From assembly GCA_900552915.1 (NCBI GenBank), contig USBS01000098.1, positions 1 to 6,292 of the forward strand: DNA of 6,292 nucleotides, written 5' to 3'. How positions within the stretch are numbered: the first letter of the stretch is position 1; each line of letters opens with the position of its first letter. This document shows positions 1 to 6,231 of this stretch, piece by piece. The position numbers and the translations under genes were made by a program. Source of the DNA: an uncultured Sutterella sp. (GTDB taxonomy: Bacteria > Pseudomonadota > Gammaproteobacteria > Burkholderiales > Burkholderiaceae_F). Under the pieces are notes generated by a model. That model ran no database searches. It saw only the letters and a list, made by a program, of their open reading frames with translations, and had not been told where the DNA came from.

Positions 1-494
1 GATGTTCGAGCTCTTCGGTGATCAGTTCGCGAGCGGGTGCTTCGAGATAGGGGAGCACTTTCGGAGTCGTTTCACACCACCACTGCGGCCCGCGCAGATT
101 TTCCTGAAAAAGAGGAAAACGCTCGGCCGCCAGATGCATGCCCGCAAGCACTTCGCCCATGCTTGCGCATTCTTTGGGCGTTACTTCGACAATGCTTTCG
201 CCTTCAAGACGGTTGGCAATGGAAAAAGGCTTGCCTTTGATGTGTGAAAAGAGTTTGCCCGAAGCGGTTCGCACCGGGGTGGCGACGGGGCAGCCCGCAG
301 CGCCCAGATGGGCAGAAAGCTCCAAATAAAAGGGCAGCTGATCTTCGGTCAGACGCTCAAACACGGTGAGCACCCAACGGCCCGCCGTCGTGTCGAGAAA
401 GTAGTTGGTGTTTTCGATGCCGCTTGCGATCGATGTCGAAGTCGGGCAGCGCGGAACTGACGTCCTCGGGCGTCAAAGTTGTAAAAACCGCCAT
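1..494 (-). pseudogene. thrB: Homoserine kinase ThrB (partial at left edge, frameshifted near its 5' end)
   Basis: ThrB phosphorylates homoserine to O-phosphohomoserine in threonine synthesis; this is the cytosolic type with an aminoglycoside-phosphotransferase fold. The ATG at 494 opens with MAVFTTLTPEDVSSALPDFD, a good betaproteobacterial ThrB N-terminus. After the Ile codon at 434-432 the reading frame changes: the family core resumes one base later, at 430, with IASGIENTNYF, LDTTAGRWVLTVFERLT, KGKPFSIANRLEGE and GEVLAGMHLAAERF, and stays open to the left edge. Read straight from the ATG, translation stops at 357-359 after 45 residues. Compared with remembered relatives, about 8 codons are missing at the junction, so this looks like a small deletion, not a single-base slip. 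No start codon lies upstream in the core frame before a TGA. The catalytic HGD region is outside the window. Family identity is very sure. Whether the gene is truly dead, or the assembly is wrong here, cannot be told from one sequence. Confidence 0.85.
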
Positions 495-502
495 CGCCTC
501 GA

Positions 503-970
503 TTACCAGCTGAATTCGATGAACTTGGGCGTATCCAAAGTCGAGCGCGGGTCGGCGCCCGGACGGTTGTCGACCGGCCGTTCACTGCGGTTTTTCATCG
601 TGTACGGAATTTCGGTCGTGCCCGGCGTCACGCGCACTTCGGTGATGCGGTTGTTTTGATCGTGCACTTCTTCGATCACCGTGCCGTATTCCGAGCGGTA
701 CTTCGAGATCTTGCCGGAATCCTGTTTGTTGGCGCGAGCTTCTCGGGCGCGCTGCATATCCTGCGCCGAAGGTTCGAGGCGAGAAGCTTCGTACGTTTCG
801 CGTGCGTCTCGGTTGGGCTTTTTCACGTTGGCGTTGAGGTCCGGTGCGGGCGGCGCGTTGCGCTGCACTTCTTCCGTCGGGGGAATATACGCCGGAGGCG
901 CAGAGGAAACCTGCGCCCAGAGGCACGTCGTCATGCCTGCCAAAACAAGCGCTGTGAAAACTTTACGCAT
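503..970 (-). CDS. DUF2782 family exported protein
   Basis: A 155-residue protein of unknown function. It starts with a Sec-type signal peptide: MRK, a hydrophobic stretch at residues 4-18, and a likely cut near Ala19. A Cys at residue 16 is preceded by MTT, which is a poor lipobox, so a lipoprotein is unlikely. Next come a Pro/Ala-rich segment (22-52) and a charged, probably flexible stretch (53-88). The C-terminal part has the DUF2782 pattern: GTVIEEVHDQNNRITEVRVTP (about 96-116), then IPYTM, and a final FIEFSW ending in Trp. DUF2782 proteins typically sit between polA and thrB in Betaproteobacteria, which supports the call. The ATG at 970 is chosen because AAAGGA lies 7 bases upstream and the signal peptide follows at once; the open frame further upstream crosses into polA. 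The TAA stop is 8 bases before the thrB ATG, suggesting one transcript. Function is unknown; a periplasmic location is inferred. Confidence 0.85.
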   Translation of the reverse strand: MRKVFTALVLAGMTTCLWAQVSSAPPAYIPPTEEVQRNAPPAPDLNANVKKPNRDARETYEASRLEPSAQDMQRAREARANKQDSGKISKYRSEYGTVIEEVHDQNNRITEVRVTPGTTEIPYTMKNRSERPVDNRPGADPRSTLDTPKFIEFSW

Positions 971-977
971 GGACAAA

Positions 978-983
978 TCCTTT
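978..983 (-). promoter_or_regulatory. Ribosome binding site of the DUF2782 gene
   Basis: AAAGGA on the minus strand, 7 bases before the ATG at 970. It fixes the start of the DUF2782 protein and rules out the longer frame that runs back into polA. Confidence 0.7.
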
Positions 984-1033
984 CTTTCGCATTCGTTGGA
1001 CCGGGTAAAACACTCACCGGCCTTTGTTTCAAT

Positions 1034-1039
1034 CTTATA
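1034..1039 (-). promoter_or_regulatory. Candidate -10 box for the DUF2782-thrB transcript
   Basis: TATAAG on the minus strand, about 64 bases before the DUF2782 ATG and inside the divergent intergenic region. It matches five of six bases of the sigma-70 -10 consensus. No convincing -35 sits 16-18 bases upstream, so this is only a candidate. Confidence 0.25.
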
Positions 1040-1106
1040 CGGGTTTGGGGTTTCCAACGCGTGTCGCGGGCTTGAAAATTCACAGTCTGGATCGTTTGCG
1101 CGACAG

Positions 1107-1150
1107 TCCTTTCGCAAGGATTCTTTAGAATCGGGGAACCGAAAATTTTC
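1107..1150 (+). promoter_or_regulatory. polA upstream region: candidate -10 box and short inverted repeats
   Basis: TAGAAT at 1126-1131 matches five of six bases of a sigma-70 -10 box, 31 bases before the polA ATG; no good -35 is visible. Four small inverted repeats follow one another. They are TCCTT-TCGC-AAGGA (1107-1120), GATTC-TTTA-GAATC (1119-1132), TCGG-GGAA-CCGA (1131-1142) and the palindrome GAAAATTTTC (1141-1150). The first two share bases and could not form together in RNA. No Shine-Dalgarno sequence precedes the polA start. The repeats may be operator half-sites or leader hairpins, or chance. Confidence 0.25.
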
Positions 1151-1162
1151 TTTGCTACAGCA

Positions 1163-3922
1163 ATGCCCAAACTTCTTCTTGTCGACGGTTCCAACTACCT
1201 TTTCCGCGCTTTTCATGCACTGCCTCCTTTGACGACGAGCAAAGGAGAACCCACGGGTGCCATCAAGGGCTTCAACGGCATGCTCAAGACCGTGCACGAC
1301 GCGGTCGAGCCCGATTGCGAAGTCTGCGTTTTCGATGCCAAGGGCAAGAATTTCCGACATGAAATGTTTGCCGAGTACAAGGCCAATCGTCCGCCGATGC
1401 CCGAGGAACTGAGAAGCCAGATTGAGCCGATTTTCGAGCTCGTCCGGCTGCAGGGTTGGCCATTACTGCAAATCGATGGGGTGGAAGCCGACGATGTGCT
1501 GGGCACCCTTGCCGTGCAGGCCGTCAAAGCCGGTTGGGACGTGGTGATTGCCACCGGCGACAAGGACTTGGCGCAGCTTGTGGGCGAACACATCCGGCTC
1601 ATCAATACGATGACCAAAACCGTGCTCGATCGCGAGGGCGTTTTTGAAAAGTACGGCGTGTATCCGGGGCGCATCATCGACTATCTGGCGCTCATGGGCG
1701 ACAAGGTCGACAACGTGCCGGGCATCAACAAGTGCGGCCCCAAGACGGCCGCCAAGTGGATTGCCGAGTACGGAAGCCTTGAGGGTGTTGTGGAAAACGC
1801 CGCGAAGGTTTCGGGCAAGATCGGCGAATACCTTCGCGAAGGACTTCCGTTTTTGGATCTCGCGCGACGCCTTGTAACCATTAGTACCGAAGCGCCCATT
1901 GCATTTGATCCGGCGGCCTTGGCCAAGAAGGAACCCGACCAAGCGGGGCTTGCGCAGTTCTACGCCCGTTGGGAAATGAGTGCGGGCGGCCGCAGAAGTG
2001 CGCGCCCCAAGAAGGTGGCAGTACCGACGGCGGCAATAGGCGATCTTTTTGCCGCTCCTGAAATTCCGGCCGATGCGGCGGCAGCGGCTGTACCGAGTCC
2101 GACGCCGATCGCCAGTTCGGGCAACGTGCGTCTGGTGCGCACTCGCGAAGAAATCGATGCGCTTGTCGGGGAATTGAACGAAGCGGCGACAAACCGTTTC
2201 CCTGTTGCCTTGTGGGTGGCTGCCGACAGCGTCAACGCCATGCACGACGCAGCCGTGGGCATCGCTTTTGCCTTGACGCCGCTTCAGACTGCGTATGTGC
2301 CGTTGGCGCATGCCGATGGTGCAAACGCGGATTCCGAGGCTGTCCGCGAAAAACTTGCGCCTTGGTTTGCCTCTGACTCGTCCAAGCTCTTTTTTGATGC
2401 CAAGCGCTGCCAGCATGTGTTGGCCAATTCGGGACTGGCAGTGGGCGGAGACGTGCACGACGCTATGCTCATGAGCTACGTGCTCGAGGCGCACCTCAAG
2501 CACAACTTCTCGAAGATTGCGGCTCGCACGGCGGGTGTTTCCGCCGAAGACGACGAGGGTCTCTACGGCAAAGGGGCTTCACGCAAGGCGGCTGCGACAA
2601 TCGGTGTTGCCGAGGCGGCCGATTTCGGAACCCGCACGGCGGCCGTGCTGCGTACGGCAGCCTCCGTGATGTGGGTGAAGCTTTCCGAAGACGACGCTTT
2701 GATGCGCATTTATCGCGAATTGGAATTGCCGGTGATGCAGGTGCTTGCACAAATGGAGCGCACGGGCGTTTTGATTGACGTTGAAAAGCTTGCGCAGCAA
2801 AGCCGAGAACTATCCGAGCGCATCGATGCGGTCAAGGCGAAAATCGAAGAGATTGCTGGAGGAGCCTTTAATCCCGCCAGCCCCAAGCAGCTTGCTCAGG
2901 TTCTATTTGAAAAGCTTCAGCTGCCGGTGAAGAAAAAGACCGCGTCCGGAGCACCCTCAACCGACGAAGAGGTGCTCACCGAACTCGCGCTCGACTATCC
3001 GCTGCCCAAGTTCATCCTGCAGTTTAGGGCACTTACGAAACTCAAGAATACCTATACCGACAAACTGCCGCAGATGGCCGATCCAGCGGATCATCGCGTG
3101 CACACAACCTTCGGCCAGGCGACGGCCGTCACGGGACGCCTTGCGAGTTCCGAGCCCAATCTGCAGAACATTCCGGTGCGCACCGCCGAGGGGCGGCGCG
3201 TGCGTGAGGCTTTCATTGCCAAGCCCGGCTGCCGCATCATTTCGGCCGACTACTCGCAGATCGAACTGCGCATCATGGCGCATATTTCGCAGGATTCGGG
3301 GCTGCTGCAGGCTTTCCGCGACGGCAAGGACATTCACCGCGCAACTGCAGCCGAAGTCTTCGGCGTTGAGCCCGATTCGGTGACGCCCGAGCAGCGCCGC
3401 ATGGCCAAGGTGATCAATTTCGGCCTCATCTACGGCATGAGTGCTTTCGGGCTGGCGCAAAACCTCGGCATCGAACGCCGCACGGCTTCGCACTACATCG
3501 AAGAGTACTTTGCCCGCTACCCGGGTGTGGCTCGCTACATGCAGGAAACCCGCACTAAGGCGCACGCGCAAGGGTATGTGGAAACAGCCTTCGGTCGACG
3601 TCTGTGGCTGCCCGACATCCTGAGTTCTCGGCCGGCGGTCCGGGCCGGGGCTGAGCGCGCCGCCATCAATGCGCCGATGCAGGGGACCGCGGCCGACTTA
3701 ATCAAAAAGGCGATGGTGTCGCTCGATCGCTGGCTCAAGGAAAAGAAGCTTGAGAGCCGGTTGATTCTTCAGGTGCACGACGAATTGATCCTCGAAGTGC
3801 CCGAAGACGAGGTCGAACTCGTGAAGAAGGAGTTGCCAGTGATCATGCAGTCGGCGGCCGAGCTTTCCGTGCCGCTTTTGGCCGAAGTGGGTGTTGCCGA
3901 CAACTGGGAAGAGGCGCACTGA
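1163..3922 (+). CDS. polA: DNA polymerase I with a degenerate 3'-5' exonuclease domain
   Basis: Repair and Okazaki-fragment polymerase, 919 residues, close to the usual Pol I length. The 5' nuclease domain (1 to about 285) keeps its acidic residues: D8, D58, E108, D110, D111, D133, D135, D180 and D183, plus a helix-hairpin-helix at GINKCGPKTAAKWI (187-200). A Pro/Ala-rich linker (about 286-320) follows. The exonuclease-fold region (about 321-520) aligns with E. coli Pol I, but its metal ligands are gone: D355 and E357 become W351 and A353, D424 becomes C416, and the YAAEDAD motif is unrecognisable (about 497-505). The polymerase domain (about 520-919) is intact. It has TGRLASSEPNLQNIPVR (657-673), motif A DYSQIELR with D696, motif B RRMAKVINFGLIYG with K749 and Y757, and motif C VHDELILEV with D873; it ends NWEEAH. 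The ATG at 1163 gives the standard MPKLLLVDGSNYLFRAF start, though no Shine-Dalgarno is visible. Identity is certain; loss of proofreading is inferred from my own alignment. Confidence 0.98.
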   Translation: MPKLLLVDGSNYLFRAFHALPPLTTSKGEPTGAIKGFNGMLKTVHDAVEPDCEVCVFDAKGKNFRHEMFAEYKANRPPMPEELRSQIEPIFELVRLQGWPLLQIDGVEADDVLGTLAVQAVKAGWDVVIATGDKDLAQLVGEHIRLINTMTKTVLDREGVFEKYGVYPGRIIDYLALMGDKVDNVPGINKCGPKTAAKWIAEYGSLEGVVENAAKVSGKIGEYLREGLPFLDLARRLVTISTEAPIAFDPAALAKKEPDQAGLAQFYARWEMSAGGRRSARPKKVAVPTAAIGDLFAAPEIPADAAAAAVPSPTPIASSGNVRLVRTREEIDALVGELNEAATNRFPVALWVAADSVNAMHDAAVGIAFALTPLQTAYVPLAHADGANADSEAVREKLAPWFASDSSKLFFDAKRCQHVLANSGLAVGGDVHDAMLMSYVLEAHLKHNFSKIAARTAGVSAEDDEGLYGKGASRKAAATIGVAEAADFGTRTAAVLRTAASVMWVKLSEDDALMRIYRELELPVMQVLAQMERTGVLIDVEKLAQQSRELSERIDAVKAKIEEIAGGAFNPASPKQLAQVLFEKLQLPVKKKTASGAPSTDEEVLTELALDYPLPKFILQFRALTKLKNTYTDKLPQMADPADHRVHTTFGQATAVTGRLASSEPNLQNIPVRTAEGRRVREAFIAKPGCRIISADYSQIELRIMAHISQDSGLLQAFRDGKDIHRATAAEVFGVEPDSVTPEQRRMAKVINFGLIYGMSAFGLAQNLGIERRTASHYIEEYFARYPGVARYMQETRTKAHAQGYVETAFGRRLWLPDILSSRPAVRAGAERAAINAPMQGTAADLIKKAMVSLDRWLKEKKLESRLILQVHDELILEVPEDEVELVKKELPVIMQSAAELSVPLLAEVGVADNWEEAH

Positions 3923-3934
3923 ACGCCGCAGAAA
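3923..3934. other. 12-base convergent junction between polA and modB
   Basis: The polA and modB stop codons face each other with 12 bases between them. No hairpin with a T tract is present. The only complementarity seen is CGCCGCA (3924-3930) with TGCGGCG (3949-3955), a 7-bp stem with an 18-base loop that reaches into modB. Each transcript probably reads into the other's 3' end. Confidence 0.6.
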
Positions 3935-4639
3935 CTACTCCGTCGGCGTGCGGCGGCGGATGGCTTCGAGGACGGCAAAGACGACGATTGTGAAGACTGA
4001 CAGGACGAGGCACAGGGCGGCTGCCGCATCAAAGTCTGCACGCGAAACGGCGTTGAAAATTTCCAGCGAAAGCGTATTGGTTTTGCCCGAGAGATTGCCG
4101 CCCACCATCATGGTGATGCCGACTTCGCCGCTTGCACGCGAAACGCCCAAAAGAAGCCCGGAGAGAATCTGCGGCTGGACGTAAGGCAGCGTAATGCGCC
4201 TCAGAATCGTCAGCGCATCGGCGCCGTGCACGGCGCCCGCAAATTCGATGGCGCGAAGCCGCCGGCTTTCCAACGCGGTCTGAATGGGCTTGATCACGAG
4301 CGGCAGCCCCGCGATAAAGCCCGCCAAAGCAACGGAAGCCGGCGTAAAGATCAGATAAATGCCCGCTTCGTAAAGCCAAGAGCCGATCCAGCCGTAGCGC
4401 CCGAGCAGCACCAGCAGAAGGTAGCCAAGCGCCACCGGCGGAAAGACGAGCGGCAGCGTGGTGACAAACGACGCGACACGCGAAAGAGCTCCCGGGCGGC
4501 GGGCAAACCACCAGGCAAGCAAAGGTCCGAAAAGCGCAAACCCGACACCCGCAATGAGGCAGGTTTTGACGGTGAGCCAAAGCGCCCCGAGAATGCACGG
4601 GTCGCTTAAGGCTTCACGAATCGCAGAGAACGTCTGCAT
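3935..4639 (-). CDS. modB: Molybdate ABC transporter permease ModB
   Basis: Inner-membrane channel subunit of a molybdate-type ABC importer, 234 residues, the usual ModB size. About five hydrophobic segments are visible (roughly 17-45, 53-80, 92-115, 155-180 and 205-227). The EAA-type loop that docks to the ATPase is at 132-151, ending in ILRRITLP. It is followed by SRASGEVGITMMVGGN and GKTNTLSLEIF, the conserved ModB pattern. The ATG at 4639 is chosen because the hydrophobic core follows closely and it lies 10 bases after the modA stop. The frame stays open to an ATG at 4702, but that start would overlap modA by about 50 bases and add an unlike N-terminus. No Shine-Dalgarno is visible before 4639, so translation may be coupled to modA. 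modB is the last gene of the operon. A tungstate or other oxyanion role cannot be excluded. Confidence 0.9.
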   Translation of the reverse strand: MQTFSAIREALSDPCILGALWLTVKTCLIAGVGFALFGPLLAWWFARRPGALSRVASFVTTLPLVFPPVALGYLLLVLLGRYGWIGSWLYEAGIYLIFTPASVALAGFIAGLPLVIKPIQTALESRRLRAIEFAGAVHGADALTILRRITLPYVQPQILSGLLLGVSRASGEVGITMMVGGNLSGKTNTLSLEIFNAVSRADFDAAAALCLVLSVFTIVVFAVLEAIRRRTPTE

Positions 4640-4649
4640 CAGCGGAAAA

Positions 4650-5396
4650 TCAGCGAACCACGCCGAACTTATCGAGGATGGGCGTAGCCTTGTCGGAAGC
4701 AAGGAACTTCAGGAAGGCATCCACATCGGCCTTGTCTTCGGCCTTGAGGTCCTTGACCGGCACCGCAATCATGCGGATCGGTTCGTAGCCTTCCTTAACG
4801 GCCGTAAAGCCTCCGATTTTGTCCTTGTTGCCGCGGGCGGCCAAAACGTTGACAAAGCCCGCGTCCATTTCACCGCGCACGACGTAGCTCATCACCTGAG
4901 GAACGGTGCTTGCCACATTGACCCGATCGCCCAGTTTCTTGTCCAGACCGCTTGTCGTGAGATATTCCTTGGCGGCGCGTCCGTAGACGGCAGCCTTCGG
5001 GTCGGGCATCGCCACGCGCTTGACGTTGCTGCCTGCGAGATCCGCAACGCCCTTCATTTCGAGCCCCTTGCGCCAGGCAAGAATGAGAGGCGTATCGCCG
5101 AGCTTGACGCCGGTGTTGAGCGCCTGAAGGTCTTTGGAAAACTTCTTGAGGCTCGCGGCATCCGAAATGACCAGATTCACCTTGCCGCCTTCACGCACCT
5201 GAGCAAGCATCTGACCGATGTTGCCGCCGAAGGCCGTGCCCACTTGAGCCTTGGTTTCGGTTTGATAGGTCTTCACAAGTGCTTCAACCATTTTGACGTA
5301 GCCAGCGCCCGTGGTGACCGTGACTTCGGCGGCGGCCGATCCGGCAAAAAGAAGCGTTGCACAGGAGGCGGCGAGTGCGGCAACTTTCAGTTTCAT
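4650..5396 (-). CDS. modA: Molybdate-type ABC transporter substrate-binding protein ModA
   Basis: Periplasmic oxyanion-binding protein, 248 residues. A Sec signal peptide covers about residues 1-23, with a likely cut after GSAAA. The mature part has the ModA-like two-lobe pattern: VTVTTGAGYVKMVEAL at the start, NLVISDAASLKKF (74-86), VKRVAMPDPKAAVYGRAAKEYL (125-146), STVPQVMSYVVRGEMDAGFV (163-182) and a C-terminal AFLKFLASDKATPILDKFGV. The pocket positions differ from E. coli ModA: AAASL becomes TTGAGY and the Ser-rich second loop becomes FGGNIGQM. The ATG at 5396 overlaps the modC stop as ATGA and has GGAGA 6 bases upstream. The modA TGA is 10 bases before modB. The transporter class is sure from context. 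The ligand (molybdate, tungstate or another oxyanion) is inferred, and the changed loops leave it open. Confidence 0.85.
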   Translation of the reverse strand: MKLKVAALAASCATLLFAGSAAAEVTVTTGAGYVKMVEALVKTYQTETKAQVGTAFGGNIGQMLAQVREGGKVNLVISDAASLKKFSKDLQALNTGVKLGDTPLILAWRKGLEMKGVADLAGSNVKRVAMPDPKAAVYGRAAKEYLTTSGLDKKLGDRVNVASTVPQVMSYVVRGEMDAGFVNVLAARGNKDKIGGFTAVKEGYEPIRMIAVPVKDLKAEDKADVDAFLKFLASDKATPILDKFGVVR

Positions 5397-6097
5397 GATT
5401 TTTCTCCATTGGAAACAGTGGTTAAAGAAGGGGGTTCGCAGCGCGCTGCCGGCTGCGATTTTTCAACGACAACGCCTTCTTCAATGTACAAGAGACGATC
5501 GGCAAGCCGTTGGGTTTCGCGTTCGGAGTGCGTGATGTAAAGAACAGGCAGCGCCGCGCGTTCGACGGCGGCCCGGATGAAGTCCATGAAGCTTTCGCGG
5601 CGGCCGGGATCAAGGCTTGCGAGAGGCTCATCGAGAATGAGCAGCTTCTCGGCGCCCATCAGGGCGCGGGCAAGCGCTGCACGTTGACTTTCTCCGCCCG
5701 AAAGCGTCGAAGGGCGGCGCTTCAAAAGCGCTTCGATTCCCAGGAGTGCGACCAATTCTTCGAAGGAAAGCCGAGGCGTACGGTGCCCGGAAATCACCGG
5801 AAAGCGGATGTTTTCTTCGACAGTGAGATTGGGAAAAAGCCGATGCGTCTGAAAAACGAATCCGATGCCGCGTTGCGCTGGTGCCAGGTCGATGCCTTTG
5901 TTTGCGTCAAACCAAACGGCGCCGTCGGCCGTGATGCGGCCTGATGCAGGCGCAAGCGCTCCCGACAAAAGGTCGGCCAACGTTGTTTTGCCCGACCCCG
6001 AATCGCCGCGCAGAACCGTGATGCCGCTGTCCTGCAGGCGGAAAGCGGCGCGAAGCGAAAAACTCGGGCGCGAGAAAGTGAGGTCGACGTCGATCAT
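5393..6097 (-). CDS. modC: Molybdate ABC transporter ATP-binding protein ModC (short form)
   Basis: Cytoplasmic ATPase that powers the ModB channel, 234 residues. ATPase motifs are complete: Walker A GDSGSGKTT (31-39), Q-loop at Q83 within GIGFVFQTHRLFPNLTVEEN, signature LSGGESQRAALARAL (132-146), Walker B LLILDEP (152-158), D-loop SLD, and switch His190 in YITHSERE. The wording around the Q-loop (APAQRGIGFVFQ...RLFPNLTV) is typical of ModC. The protein ends about 40 residues after the switch His, so it lacks the C-terminal molybdate-binding Mop/TOBE domain that makes E. coli ModC about 350 residues. It is the first gene of the operon, and its TGA overlaps the modA ATG by four bases. The ATG at 6097 is the first good start; no Shine-Dalgarno precedes it. 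Assignment to the Mod family rests on motifs and on the modA and modB neighbours. The ATPase alone could pass for another oxyanion importer. Confidence 0.88.
   Translation of the reverse strand: MIDVDLTFSRPSFSLRAAFRLQDSGITVLRGDSGSGKTTLADLLSGALAPASGRITADGAVWFDANKGIDLAPAQRGIGFVFQTHRLFPNLTVEENIRFPVISGHRTPRLSFEELVALLGIEALLKRRPSTLSGGESQRAALARALMGAEKLLILDEPLASLDPGRRESFMDFIRAAVERAALPVLYITHSERETQRLADRLLYIEEGVVVEKSQPAARCEPPSLTTVSNGEKS
5403..5407 (-). promoter_or_regulatory. Ribosome binding site of modA, inside modC
   Basis: GGAGA on the minus strand, 6 bases before the modA ATG and within the last codons of modC. It is the only clear Shine-Dalgarno in the mod operon and supports separate strong translation of modA, the subunit usually needed in excess. 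Confidence 0.65.
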
Positions 6098-6112
6098 GAG
6101 AAGGCGTTATTC

Positions 6113-6134
6113 GCGAAATGTAGAGCGAAGTGTA
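6113..6134. repeat. Two direct decamer repeats in the mod leader/promoter
   Basis: GCGAAATGTA (6113-6122) and GCGAAGTGTA (6125-6134), identical at nine of ten bases and 12 bases apart start to start, a little over one helical turn. They cover the candidate -10 box and the expected transcription start of modC. The adjoining TTCGCGAA (6110-6117) is a perfect palindrome. They may be a regulator binding site; no known ModE-type palindrome is recognisable. Confidence 0.45.
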
Positions 6135-6158
6135 GCCGTAAATTGCGGCGTAGTTCAA
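6129..6158 (-). promoter_or_regulatory. Candidate sigma-70 promoter of the modCAB operon
   Basis: On the minus strand, TTGAAC (6153-6158) and TACACT (6129-6134) are 18 bases apart. Each matches four of six consensus bases. Transcription would start near 6122, leaving a leader of about 25 bases before the modC ATG. The position, just downstream of a terminator and upstream of the operon, is right; the match is moderate. Confidence 0.4.
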
Positions 6159-6190
6159 AAGGTGAATAGCGAACGACGAGAGGCGACGAA

Positions 6191-6231
6191 AACAAAAACG
6201 CCGCAGGCATTGAAAATTGCGCTGCGGCGTT
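6191..6231 (-). terminator. Rho-independent terminator of an upstream minus-strand gene
   Basis: A perfect 10-bp stem AACGCCGCAG (6197-6206) pairs with CTGCGGCGTT (6222-6231) around a 15-base loop. On the minus strand it is followed by TTTTTGTTTT (6189-6198 region). The plus strand has no T tract after the stem, so it acts on leftward transcripts. It would end a gene lying mostly beyond the right edge and insulate the mod operon from it. Confidence 0.85.

Noticed and set aside
503..1360. 285-residue version of the DUF2782 protein with an upstream start
   Set aside because: The extra N-terminus would overlap the polA start and crosses the intergenic region. The start at 970 has a ribosome site and a signal peptide.
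1463..2503. 346-residue open frame on the minus strand, inside polA
   Set aside because: It lies entirely within the clear polA reading frame, is rich in Arg, His and Gly as shadow frames are, and shows no motif.
4640..4702. Upstream ATG at 4702 for modB
   Set aside because: It would overlap the end of modA by about 50 bases and add an N-terminus unlike ModB; the ATG at 4639 fits family length.
4458..5540. 360-residue open frame on the plus strand, opposite modA
   Set aside because: It is antisense to the well-supported modA, modB start and modC end, has no recognisable domain, and fits the long shadow frames expected in GC-rich genes.
6098..6196. Search for a ModE operator or a molybdenum-cofactor riboswitch upstream of modC
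   Set aside because: No TATA-rich ModE-like palindrome is seen, and the leader of about 25 bases after the candidate start is too short for a Moco riboswitch.
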